Below the pieces are notes generated by a model. The model was not told where the DNA came from, did no database searches, and saw only the letters and a program-made list of their open reading frames with translations. A program made the position numbers and the translations under genes. Below, in pieces: positions 8,255-15,987 of a DNA stretch of 64,000 bases (the stretch's first letter is position 1; every line of letters starts with the position of its first letter). The stretch lies in assembly GCA_050944475.1 (NCBI GenBank), contig JBMNRD010000008.1, positions 1-64,000 on the forward strand. The letters are read 5' to 3'. Origin of the DNA: RGIG5612 sp050944475 (lineage in GTDB: Bacteria; Bacillota; Clostridia; Lachnospirales; Lachnospiraceae).

Positions 8255-8340
8255 AATGACCTCTAATTTCCTCCGATAGAGGTATTGTGCCTGATCGGGA
8301 TTAACGCAAAACGCCTCCCACAGAGGATTTAATAAAACGC

Positions 8341-9591
8341 TTACTCTTCCCAGCCCTTTACCTTTTTTGCACCCGTGACACCAAGAATGATACAGATCAC
8401 GATTGTCGGGAGAAGACTTTTGAATAACCCCACATATGACCCGGTCAGGTCATATACGACGTTCGCTATGGGAGTGCCAATCATGGCGCCGATAGTAATG
8501 CAGGCCGTGAAGATTCCCTGGATGGCGGCGGCATCTTTCACGCCGAACGCCTGTCTGACCATTGGTGTGGGCAGAATTTTCGGGAACAGAAATGCAAGAC
8601 CAATCAGCCCGCAGACAACGTACATCATATTAACGGTCGGAGTTGTAAAGCCAAGCACAAAAGCTACGATTGCATAAAGAACCGCAACTACGGTCAAGGA
8701 CAACCGCGCCCCCAGTTTATCAGCAACAAATCCGCCGGGAATCATTGTAATGTTGTTCACGGTTAGAACAACGCTGAAGATCGCACCATAAGTCGTGGCC
8801 GACAAACCCATATCCGCCATATATACCGCGACGTTTGCATATGCAGCATAGAAGCATGCGGCAAACAACACAAAGAAGACTGCCAGTGCCCAGAAATTGT
8901 AGGTTTTTATGGCATCTTTGAGCATAATGCCGGGCATATCTTCTACTTTCTTCGTTGCTTCTGCCTCATCTTTGGCCCAAAGCATAGTCGTGTTGACATC
9001 GCTTGGGTAATTCCTCGCCAGTAGCCAAACCACCACGGTAACGACTACAACCAAAATCGCAACGTAACGGATGGTTGACGCATAGCCCTTGCTGTCAATA
9101 AGCCTGCCGATAAAAATGCTTCCAAGGGTTCCGCCGAAACCGCCAATCGTCATGGAGACCGCCAAAAGTGTCGCATGCAGTTTGCCGAACCAGCGGTTAA
9201 ACAGCATCGCCGTAGTGGTAGACGAACAAAATGCCGGAAACATCCCGACAAAGATTGCTCCGATATAGAACATCGGAAGTGATGTTGCCATGGAATACAA
9301 AAAATATCCAATGACAATACCCAAGCCTCCCAGAAGGATGGCAAACCGAAGGTTAATCTTCTTGGTTATCTTGCCATACAGCAACAAAAAAACCGTAGAG
9401 GAAGCAGCTTGTATCGTCGGTACCAACGAATAGGCGGTTCGTGAAAATTCGGGGAACCGTGTCAGTATCGGGGCGGTGTAAAGGCCAAAGGTGCTGTACG
9501 AAACCGCATAAAAAAAGTTCATAATAACGGTTGCCAACAAGACAATCCAGGCATAGTGCCACCATGAAGATTTTTTCTTTGTTTCTACCAT
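8341..9591 (-). CDS. MFS transporter, oxalate:formate antiporter (OFA) type
   Basis: 416 residues, 12 predicted membrane helices. The N-terminus WIVLLATVIMNFFYAVSYSTFGLYTAPIL, the RFPEFSRTAYSLVPTIQA region and LLGGLGIVIGYFLYSMA follow the OFA branch of the major facilitator superfamily. Family members move small carboxylates such as oxalate and formate, but most are uncharacterised. The ATG has AAGGAGGA at a good distance, and it appears to be the first gene of the three-gene minus-strand operon. Its promoter would lie in 9592-9700. A second OFA-type carrier is encoded at 18457-19683. Confidence 0.8.
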   Translation of the reverse strand: MVETKKKSSWWHYAWIVLLATVIMNFFYAVSYSTFGLYTAPILTRFPEFSRTAYSLVPTIQAASSTVFLLLYGKITKKINLRFAILLGGLGIVIGYFLYSMATSLPMFYIGAIFVGMFPAFCSSTTTAMLFNRWFGKLHATLLAVSMTIGGFGGTLGSIFIGRLIDSKGYASTIRYVAILVVVVTVVVWLLARNYPSDVNTTMLWAKDEAEATKKVEDMPGIMLKDAIKTYNFWALAVFFVLFAACFYAAYANVAVYMADMGLSATTYGAIFSVVLTVNNITMIPGGFVADKLGARLSLTVVAVLYAIVAFVLGFTTPTVNMMYVVCGLIGLAFLFPKILPTPMVRQAFGVKDAAAIQGIFTACITIGAMIGTPIANVVYDLTGSYVGLFKSLLPTIVICIILGVTGAKKVKGWEE

Positions 9592-10015
9592 AACTATTCC
9601 TCCTTACACAGATGTGTTTTTGAATAAATTATGTAATTTTCACACATTAGTTTAATTCTGTCAACAAAAGTTTGCAACTTTGGACTCCTGTATCAAAGTC
9701 GTAGTTTTTGTTTTGTGCCAGCCACTTAATTGAAACTTTTGTTTTGTTCCATTGCTGTTATGCAGTGAGTTGAGAAACCTCGAAAACAGACTGTGGTCAT
9801 CCGGTCATAATATTCTACACGATTCTTTTTCAGGAAGCAGAAAATATAAAGCGCCGGGGTTGTCAGAACTTTTTTCCATAAGAGACGTTGATAATTATAT
9901 TGAGTTTTGGTAATATGCGTTTTATATAGCCTGTATTTGAAATGAGCATCTATAAGCTTATTTTTATTTCCCGGGTTGATAATTGCACTATTGTTATAAA
10001 CAAGGATGGGAGTAT
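9592..10015. promoter_or_regulatory. Divergent intergenic region with operator-like repeats
   Basis: No convincing gene lies in these 424 bp, which separate the minus-strand OFA operon from the plus-strand flavoprotein. Visible items: an inverted repeat AAAGTT-TGC-AACTTT at 9667-9681; two near copies of TTTTGTTTTGT followed by GCC or TCC around 9706-9750; and, on the minus strand, a TTGACA near 9660 whose best -10 (TACATA) is too far away. The promoters are therefore uncertain. The repeats are plausible binding sites for a regulator of the OFA operon. Confidence 0.35.
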
Positions 10016-11071
10016 ATGTATGATATAGCTGTGGTTGGTGCCGGACCCGCCGCGTCAACATTTGCCAGAGAGGTTGCGCCGCTGGGACTGTCGGTAATCC
10101 TCATAGGTGGAAAATCAAAACCCTGCGGAGGGCTGCTTGCGCCGGACGCGCAGAAAATTATGGCATCATTTGACTTCGTGCTGCCAAAGGATGTCCTCGT
10201 AAATCCTCAGATTTTTTCTGTCAAGACGATGGATCTTGTAAGCAAAGTCACGAGATCATATCAGAGATATTATCTGAACATGGATCGTTCCGCTTTCGAT
10301 GCTTATCTGCTTTCACTGGTACCAAAAGAAACGAAGATTGTTAAAGGCCGCTGTATTGCCGTCTCCCGCAAGGAAGAAGGGTTTTCCCTTAAGCTTGCCT
10401 CGGGAGAAGAGATAAGCTGCCGTATGCTCGTCGGAGCAGACGGCGCGGGTTCTATCGTCAGACGCAGTTTATTTGATGTCCGCATTAAACAATATATTGC
10501 GATACAGCAGTGGTTTTCTGCGGAAGACAAGGGCAGCCCATACTATTCGTGTATATTCGACCATGAAACCAGCGAAAGCTGTTCGTGGATGATACATAAA
10601 GACTCTCATCTTATATATGGGGGATGCTTTAATCTCAAAGGCAGCAGAGAAGCGTTCGAAAAGCAAAAAAAGCGAGTTGAAGCATTCCTGGGAACCGGGT
10701 TCGGAGAAGCTGTCAAGACGGAGGCATGTCTTTGCTCAAGTCCAAGGCACATGCGTGATTTCGAGACGGGAAGAAACAGTGTGTTCCTAATAGGTGAAGC
10801 CGCGGGGTTTATAAGCCCCAGTTCCTTTGAGGGGCTGTCGTACGCTATGGAGAGCGGAAGTATGCTTGCGTCAGCCATGAAAGCGGATATCAGCAGAGCC
10901 TCGACAATTTACTTTAAGAAAACTGTAAAGCTCAGATACAAGTTGATGCTGAAGGCGGTAAAACACCGGATTCTGTTCACACCTTTCCTGAGACATATGA
11001 TTATGAAAAGCGGATTGCAGGCCGTGAAAGAAATTGATACCGGTCAACGCGATGTTGTCAAATTAACATGA
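10016..11071 (+). CDS. FAD-dependent oxidoreductase, geranylgeranyl-reductase-like
   Basis: 351 residues from the ATG at 10016, chosen because GGATGGGAG precedes it and because the dinucleotide-binding motif must be near the N-terminus: MYDIAVVGAGPAASTFA gives the GxGxxA/G fold at residues 8-13. A second FAD motif appears as LVGADGAGSIVRR near 140 and a third as VFLIGEAAGFISPSSFEGLSYAMESG near 265, the latter typical of the geranylgeranyl reductase/CbrA flavoprotein family. Family members reduce isoprenoid chains or act on unknown hydrophobic substrates. It stands alone, followed 66 bp later by a diguanylate cyclase gene. Its substrate is unknown. Confidence 0.78.
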   Translation: MYDIAVVGAGPAASTFAREVAPLGLSVILIGGKSKPCGGLLAPDAQKIMASFDFVLPKDVLVNPQIFSVKTMDLVSKVTRSYQRYYLNMDRSAFDAYLLSLVPKETKIVKGRCIAVSRKEEGFSLKLASGEEISCRMLVGADGAGSIVRRSLFDVRIKQYIAIQQWFSAEDKGSPYYSCIFDHETSESCSWMIHKDSHLIYGGCFNLKGSREAFEKQKKRVEAFLGTGFGEAVKTEACLCSSPRHMRDFETGRNSVFLIGEAAGFISPSSFEGLSYAMESGSMLASAMKADISRASTIYFKKTVKLRYKLMLKAVKHRILFTPFLRHMIMKSGLQAVKEIDTGQRDVVKLT

Positions 11072-11137
11072 AAATAGTTATAATATATGCTATAATAACC
11101 GACAAAGAAAGGTCATAAAAGAAAGGGGATATTAGAA

Positions 11138-12319
11138 ATGATCAATCTTCCAGCGATATATATTGCAAACGGAGCGGCAATATTGTTGTTATTAATTATT
11201 TTATTCAATTCAAAAAAACCGCTGCATCATGGATTGCTTAACGAAAAGACATACTACATGATGGTTGCCTTGAATATTCTTCAATGCTTGATTGAATCGG
11301 CTGTTTTTTTCATGGATGGCAAAACGGCATACGGGTATCATACGTTGTTAATAGTGCTGAACGCCATTTTATTTATAAACAATATTATATTTGCTTTTTT
11401 GTGGACAATATATGCGGACTTTAAATTGTTTGCAGATATGAAAAGAATCAAGCGAGTATACCCCTTTATGGCTATCCCTGCCATGCTGATTATAATTGGC
11501 TGCTTAGTAAACTTAATAACACCTGTGTTTTTTGCGATTGATGCATATAATATTTATAAAAGAACAGCTTTATTTATAATTCCATATATTGTTACCTATT
11601 CTTATATGGCATATGGAGTTATATTAATTTATCTGTATCGCAAGAAAGTATATAAATATTTGTTCCTGCCCGCTATTTTATTTATGATTCCCATTATTAT
11701 CGGAAGTCTGCTGCAATTCTTCTTTTATGGATACTCTCTCATATGGCTGGGCGTGTCTATAGGGATGGTTTTGTTATTCATTAATCTTCAAAATGAATCA
11801 TCTTATGTAGATGTGCAGTCGGGATTATTTAACAGACATTACTTAAATAATCTGTTGTCAACACATGGTAAAAGAGGAGAATCTGCCGGTGTACTTGCCG
11901 GAATCATGCTAGATATTGATAACCTCAAAAACATAAACGATAACCTCGGACATCTTGTAGGAGATGATGTTATTTCTACGGCCGGAAGGATACTGCGAAC
12001 ATCTGTGTGTGACAAGGGGGTTGTTTGTGATAAAAAGACATTATTCAGGTACGGGGGAGATGAGTTTATCATATTAATGTATATAAATTCCCGGAAAGAA
12101 ATTACAGATACGATTGACATGATTAAACAACAAGCGGCATTGTTCAATGAATCGGAAAAGAAGCCCTATGAGATAAGTTTTTCAATTGGCTACGGCACAC
12201 ATGAAAAAGAGCATGAATCAATAGATGATTTTTTAAAAAAGATTGATACCGCTATGTATGAAGACAAGAAGAGAAAGATCGATGAAAAAATAATTCCCGA
12301 TAGAAGACGGAGGAATTGA
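11138..12319 (+). CDS. Membrane-bound diguanylate cyclase (GGDEF)
   Basis: 393 residues. The first ~225 contain about seven hydrophobic segments, resembling 7TM sensory modules such as the histidine-kinase N-terminal (HisKA_7TM) type. A GGDEF domain follows: GLFNRHYLNNLL, MLDIDNLKNINDNLGHLVGDDV and the intact active-site loop RYGGDEFIILMY near residue 300, so c-di-GMP synthesis is expected at the inner membrane. There is no RxxD five residues before GGDEF (the segment is CDKKTLF), so the classical product-inhibition site is absent. The ATG at 11138 follows AAAGGGGATATTAGAA. Confidence 0.85.
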   Translation: MINLPAIYIANGAAILLLLIILFNSKKPLHHGLLNEKTYYMMVALNILQCLIESAVFFMDGKTAYGYHTLLIVLNAILFINNIIFAFLWTIYADFKLFADMKRIKRVYPFMAIPAMLIIIGCLVNLITPVFFAIDAYNIYKRTALFIIPYIVTYSYMAYGVILIYLYRKKVYKYLFLPAILFMIPIIIGSLLQFFFYGYSLIWLGVSIGMVLLFINLQNESSYVDVQSGLFNRHYLNNLLSTHGKRGESAGVLAGIMLDIDNLKNINDNLGHLVGDDVISTAGRILRTSVCDKGVVCDKKTLFRYGGDEFIILMYINSRKEITDTIDMIKQQAALFNESEKKPYEISFSIGYGTHEKEHESIDDFLKKIDTAMYEDKKRKIDEKIIPDRRRRN

Positions 12320-12377
12320 AAAGATATTGCGTGTTCCCGCGAATGCCTTTGGTCAAATGTTTCGGAAAGGATAAGTT

Positions 12378-12581
12378 ATGGACAAACCAAACGGTTTTCA
12401 GCTACAATTTTTTGATGAAATTATTGCCGATACAGAAGAGTATACTTTTATGCGGGATTTCCGTCTTAACAATATCCATGATCATACAACCCTGACAAGC
12501 GCCCATGATGACGTTTATCACCTCTGGGCAGAAGATGAGAGCCGGTTCGGAGCACTCGGCTACGAAGAATATCAATCGTAA
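12378..12581 (+). CDS. Small acidic protein of unknown function
   Basis: 67 residues, strongly acidic, no membrane segment and no motif I recognise (MDKPNGFQLQFF ... HLWAEDESRFGALGYEEYQS). Evidence that it is real is the AAAGGA about 7 bases before the ATG, the clean frame and its place 58 bp after the diguanylate cyclase. Its last 10 bases overlap the end of the convergent BTAD regulator gene. It could also be a chance frame. Confidence 0.5.
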   Translation: MDKPNGFQLQFFDEIIADTEEYTFMRDFRLNNIHDHTTLTSAHDDVYHLWAEDESRFGALGYEEYQS

Positions 12582-13750
12582 ATGTCCAGCGGCATCACAC
12601 TATAACTAAAGATATAATCGGCATTTTTACTGTCGCTGTAAAACAGCTTTTTTATTTGCTCTATAACCATGCGCCCGATTTTTGCATTTGTTATGGCAGG
12701 CAATAATACCACATACTGCAAGGGGCTGTAACGGGAAACCGTATCACCTTGACGCAGATTCTCTCGCATCACATTCAGCGTCCGGGACATTACCCGCCTC
12801 ATTTCCGCAGCTTCCATCTGCTTGTTGTCCGTTCGGCGCACGTCAACCAGCGCTAAAAATACCGCTACGCCCATACGCCTCAGATTGCGCATCTGCAAAT
12901 GATAGATGTCTTTGAAGACATCATGTTCGCACACAAATGCGCCTGAATTCGGTTGATCCTCATGCAGTTCTTTGCATATTTTTTCAATCTCCGCTTCCGA
13001 GTCTTTTTCATCCTTAATTGATTCCTTATAAAAATTTGAAATCTCTTCCGGGCGTCTTGACTCAAAATGCGCATATTGCTGATTCGCCGCCTCCCGGTAT
13101 TGTTCCGACATCTCTTTGATTTTGCCGATTTTGGCCAGCGCAGACATCAGTTCCAAATTCAGTGTAGAGTCGAACGGATCAATATCCAGCGCTATTTTGC
13201 ATATACGAATTATGTCCTCATATGCTTTTTCCTTTTTCAAAAAATTGATGTACCGATAGACTGTATCCAGATAAAGATCATGGTAATAATAGCTTTTGGA
13301 TGCAATCCATATATCCAGACCGGAGTCCGGCAGCAAGTCACCCGTATATAAAGAGAGCAGTTCCTCAAGCTGGTCTCTCACATCGAGAGTAAGAGATTCC
13401 GCATTCAATACGGCATTGCAAATTTCCTCCATACGAAACGCATCTATCTTGGCCGGAGGTTCAGGGTCCCACATATATCCGCCCGGCGTCGTCACAATCG
13501 CATTTGTGATTCCGTTATCCTCTAAATCTTTACGCAGACGGCTGACCAATGTTTTGAGGGTGTTCTCCGCATCAATCTCTTCATCTTCCCTCCATATCAC
13601 TTCCGCCAGCCGCTCAGCGGATACAGGCTTTTGACTGTTGAGAATCAGAAACTCCAGCAGCATCATTTTTTTTCTGGATGCCCGGATAGGCTGCGCAATA
13701 TCCACACCGTCCACCAATATATTCAATTCACCAAAAACACTGATTTCCAA
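12572..13750 (-). CDS. BTAD/SARP-type transcriptional regulator with degenerate GGDEF-like tail
   Basis: 392 residues from a TTG at 13750, preferred because AGAGGG lies 6 bases upstream and the product then starts MEISVFGELNILVDG, the usual beginning of this family. A longer frame from GTG at 13816 lacks a ribosome site. The order is an OmpR/SARP-type winged helix (RKKMMLLEFLILN ... ENTLKTLVSRLRKDL), a BTAD helical repeat region (ALDIDPFDSTLNLELMSAL), a linker, and a C-terminal domain shaped like a cyclase: GDTVSRYSPLQYVVLLP stands where GD-x-RyGGDEF would be, with Ser-Pro-Leu-Gln-Tyr replacing the catalytic loop. It is likely a DNA-binding activator whose tail senses a nucleotide or merely dimerises. 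Confidence 0.75.
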   Translation of the reverse strand: MEISVFGELNILVDGVDIAQPIRASRKKMMLLEFLILNSQKPVSAERLAEVIWREDEEIDAENTLKTLVSRLRKDLEDNGITNAIVTTPGGYMWDPEPPAKIDAFRMEEICNAVLNAESLTLDVRDQLEELLSLYTGDLLPDSGLDIWIASKSYYYHDLYLDTVYRYINFLKKEKAYEDIIRICKIALDIDPFDSTLNLELMSALAKIGKIKEMSEQYREAANQQYAHFESRRPEEISNFYKESIKDEKDSEAEIEKICKELHEDQPNSGAFVCEHDVFKDIYHLQMRNLRRMGVAVFLALVDVRRTDNKQMEAAEMRRVMSRTLNVMRENLRQGDTVSRYSPLQYVVLLPAITNAKIGRMVIEQIKKLFYSDSKNADYIFSYSVMPLDIYD

Positions 13751-14019
13751 GTTTTTCCCTCTTTTCCGTTTTCTCCGTCCAATCAATTTCTCCATCATGT
13801 AACCCGGCATGGACACAACAGCTGCATTTTCGAAATTATATCAGACTAATATATATTTGTCTATTTTGTTTTCGGTGCATGATGCCGCTCGGAAGCACAC
13901 GCTGTTTCAGAGCAAATTTATTTTTTTCAATACTTTCAGGTTTTCCTTAAAACAGATACATGTTCAAAATTTTTGTTGCGTATCGGGGAAAAACATAGCA
14001 CCGAAAATAAAAATTTTAC
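13751..14019. other. AT-rich divergent intergenic region
   Basis: Between the BTAD gene and the PerR promoter lie about 270 bp without a convincing gene. On the minus strand TGATATAAT near 13835-13845 could be a -10 element for the BTAD gene. Nothing else is recognisable before the promoter at 14020. Confidence 0.4.
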
Positions 14020-14067
14020 TTGACAAAGTTTGCAATTAGAGTTATTCTAAATTTAGACCAATTCTAA
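14020..14067 (+). promoter_or_regulatory. Promoter with two Per-box-like operators
   Basis: TTGACA at 14020-14025, a 17-bp spacer and TATTCT at 14043-14048 form a good sigma-A promoter. Two 7-1-7 inverted repeats overlap and follow the -10: TTAGAGTTATTCTAA at 14036-14050 and TTAGACCAATTCTAA at 14053-14067, 17 bp apart and one or two bases from perfect symmetry. Their form matches Fur/PerR boxes, so the downstream Fur-family protein probably represses itself and the peroxiredoxin until peroxide appears. Confidence 0.82.
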
Positions 14068-14083
14068 AACAGGAAGGTTGATT

Positions 14084-14503
14084 ATGATACAGAAGCTTGC
14101 GACTCGTCTGAAAGACTCCGGTGTAAAGCCTTCAGTACAACGCATAAAGATTCTCAAATATTTTTTGCGCAACAGAAATCATCCGACAGCGGAGAAAATT
14201 TATCAGGATCTCAATACTGAAATGCCGACTCTTTCACAAGCAACCGTGTATAACACATTAAAATTGTTTAAGGAGAAGCAACTAATCAAGATTGTCAGCT
14301 CTGAAGACCAGAATGCGCATTATGATCTTGTCGGTGATGAGCACGGCCATTTCTATTGCAGGCAGTGTCGGGAGGTCTACGATTTTTCTTATGACTACGC
14401 CGGCAGCTATGCGCAGCTTGAGGGGTTTGACATTGAGTCCGAAGAAATCATAATCAAAGGTATTTGCAAAAAATGTCTTGAAAAAGATAAAAACAGGAGG
14501 TAG
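14084..14503 (+). CDS. perR: Fur-family peroxide-responsive repressor (PerR-like)
   Basis: 139 residues from ATG 14084; a TTG at 14078 is in frame but touches the ribosome site AGGAAGG directly. The winged helix covers residues 1-80 (VKPSVQRIKILKYFL, TVYNTLKLFKEKQLI). Zinc-binding pairs CRQC and CKKC are both present. The regulatory metal site candidates are the His of NHPTAEKIY and the His-x-His of GDEHGHFYC with nearby Asp residues, as in PerR. It lies 2 bp before a peroxiredoxin gene, which strongly favours PerR over Fur or Zur. In PerR, iron-catalysed histidine oxidation releases DNA. Operators lie just upstream. Confidence 0.85.
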   Translation: MIQKLATRLKDSGVKPSVQRIKILKYFLRNRNHPTAEKIYQDLNTEMPTLSQATVYNTLKLFKEKQLIKIVSSEDQNAHYDLVGDEHGHFYCRQCREVYDFSYDYAGSYAQLEGFDIESEEIIIKGICKKCLEKDKNRR

Positions 14504-14505
14504 CT

Positions 14506-15183
14506 ATGTCAGAAAACACTTTTAATTTTCCGCTTATCGGGACACCCGCACCGGAATTTGTTGCACAAACAACTCAGGGAGAAATCAAATTTCCTTCGGA
14601 TTTTAAAGGAAAATGGGTGATATTGTTCTCTCACCCCGCTGATTTTACCCCGGTATGCACCACAGAGTTTATGACCTTTGCCAACATGCACGAGGAATTC
14701 AAAGCACTGAATACGGAACTGGTAGGTCTCTCCATTGACTCTATTCACTCGCACCTTGCCTGGTTACAGGCGATACGCGGGTACACCTGGAACGGAATCG
14801 AAAAACCTACTGTTGAGTTTCCGCTTATTGCCGATCTTAAGATGGAAGTTGCCGGGAAATACGGAATGCTGCAGGGCGAATCCGACACTGCCGCTGTCCG
14901 CGCAGTCTTCTTTATCGACCCTAAGGGAATCATTAAGACGATTCTTTACTATCCGGCTTCCTTAGGAAGAAACTTTGAAGAGATTAAGCGCATTGTCCTC
15001 GGTCTTCAAAAAGCCGAGAAAGACAAAGTCGCGCTTCCGGCCAACTGGCAGCCGGGTAAAGATGTTATTGTACCCCCGCCGGGAACATGCGGAGCCATTC
15101 GTAAGAGAGTGGAGCTGGTAAAAGAAGAGGGTTACGATATGAAAGACTGGTTCCTGACTTTCAAAAAAGACAAACAGGACTGA
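14506..15183 (+). CDS. Peroxiredoxin, Prx6/1-Cys-like AhpC-TSA family
   Basis: 225 residues with AGGAGG before the ATG. The peroxidatic Cys51 sits in HPADFTPVCTTEF, with the helper Arg/Thr context of the family. The length and the C-terminal arm (LPANWQPGKDVIVPPPGTCG) are those of the Prx6 type rather than classical AhpC; the extra Cys in GTCGAIRKR might act as a resolving residue. It reduces hydrogen peroxide and organic peroxides in the cytoplasm. Two bases separate it from the PerR-like gene, so both share the Per-box promoter. Confidence 0.9.
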   Translation: MSENTFNFPLIGTPAPEFVAQTTQGEIKFPSDFKGKWVILFSHPADFTPVCTTEFMTFANMHEEFKALNTELVGLSIDSIHSHLAWLQAIRGYTWNGIEKPTVEFPLIADLKMEVAGKYGMLQGESDTAAVRAVFFIDPKGIIKTILYYPASLGRNFEEIKRIVLGLQKAEKDKVALPANWQPGKDVIVPPPGTCGAIRKRVELVKEEGYDMKDWFLTFKKDKQD

Positions 15184-15256
15184 AGCAAATTAACATTTAG
15201 GGTATAGGGTGGGGCGAGGATTTCCCTTAGCTCCACCCTTGCGGATGGAGCAAACA

Positions 15257-15730
15257 ATGAATTTCGGTTTTTCCTATGTGGGCCTGATTTATCTTGTCAT
15301 GTTGGCGCTGCCGAACATCATATGGATAAAGAATAAGCCCAAAGATTATGAAAAATACGTCGGCAACGAAAATAAGGTGCTGCTGGCATTTGAGAGAATC
15401 GGACAAGTGTTGGTTTCATGCGCGGCTCTCATTTTCTCCGATTTTAATATAAAGCCGTGGTCAAATTGGTCATGGTGGCTCGTGGCATCATTTCTGTTGA
15501 TGATGCTGTATGAAATTTTCTGGATCAGGTACTTCAAAAGTGAAAAGAATATGCGTGACTTTTACAGCAGCTTGCTCGGAATTCCGGTTGCGGGTGCAAC
15601 TCTTCCCGTTTCGGCTTTTCTGCTGCTGGCAATTTACGGAAAAAACATTGTGCTTGGAGTTGCCATCCTGATTCTGGGAATCGGGCATATCGGCATTCAT
15701 TTGATGCACAGGAAAGAGATACAGTCGTGA
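15257..15730 (+). CDS. Small membrane protein of unknown function
   Basis: 157 residues with about four hydrophobic segments (YVGLIYLVMLALPNIIW, VLVSCAALIF, WWLVASFLLMMLYEIFW, ATLPVSAFLLLAIYG, GVAILILGIGHIGIHL). ATG 15257 is chosen because GGATGGAG precedes it; an in-frame ATG at 15245 is the alternative. A hairpin at about 15207-15239 (AGGGTGGGGC against GCTCCACCCT) lies between it and the peroxiredoxin and could attenuate read-through. No family recognised. Confidence 0.65.
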   Translation: MNFGFSYVGLIYLVMLALPNIIWIKNKPKDYEKYVGNENKVLLAFERIGQVLVSCAALIFSDFNIKPWSNWSWWLVASFLLMMLYEIFWIRYFKSEKNMRDFYSSLLGIPVAGATLPVSAFLLLAIYGKNIVLGVAILILGIGHIGIHLMHRKEIQS

Positions 15731-15731
15731 T

Positions 15732-15753
15732 ACCTGAAACAAACAGGTTTTTT
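15732..15753 (+). terminator. Intrinsic terminator
   Basis: A short hairpin, ACCTG-AAACAAA-CAGGT, is followed at once by TTTTTTGC and another T-run. It ends the perR-peroxiredoxin-membrane protein unit two bases after the last stop codon. Confidence 0.75.
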
Positions 15754-15987
15754 GCTTTTTTCCATTATTTTTTGTATAATATAAAACATAAAGCGGAGAA
15801 GCAAGAAAAAAAATAGCGGTTTTTCTTGACCGAAAGCATTTTTTATTGTAAATCTTGCAAATTCTCAGATATTCAAAAAGTTCTTCCATTAACGTAAGAG
15901 CGTCAAATATTTCACATTAAAGCGGAACAGAGGAATCTTTTTCTGCTTTTAAAATATTATCTAAAAATTCTTAGGAGGAATAGAAAT

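Noticed and set aside
9726..10061. Minus-strand frame of 111 residues before the flavoprotein
   Set aside because: Composition is not protein-like, no ribosome site, and it overlaps the start of a well-supported gene.
12330..12345. Match TGTTCCCGCGAA to the 20-bp attachment repeat
   Set aside because: Only 12 bases agree and nothing else suggests an element boundary here.
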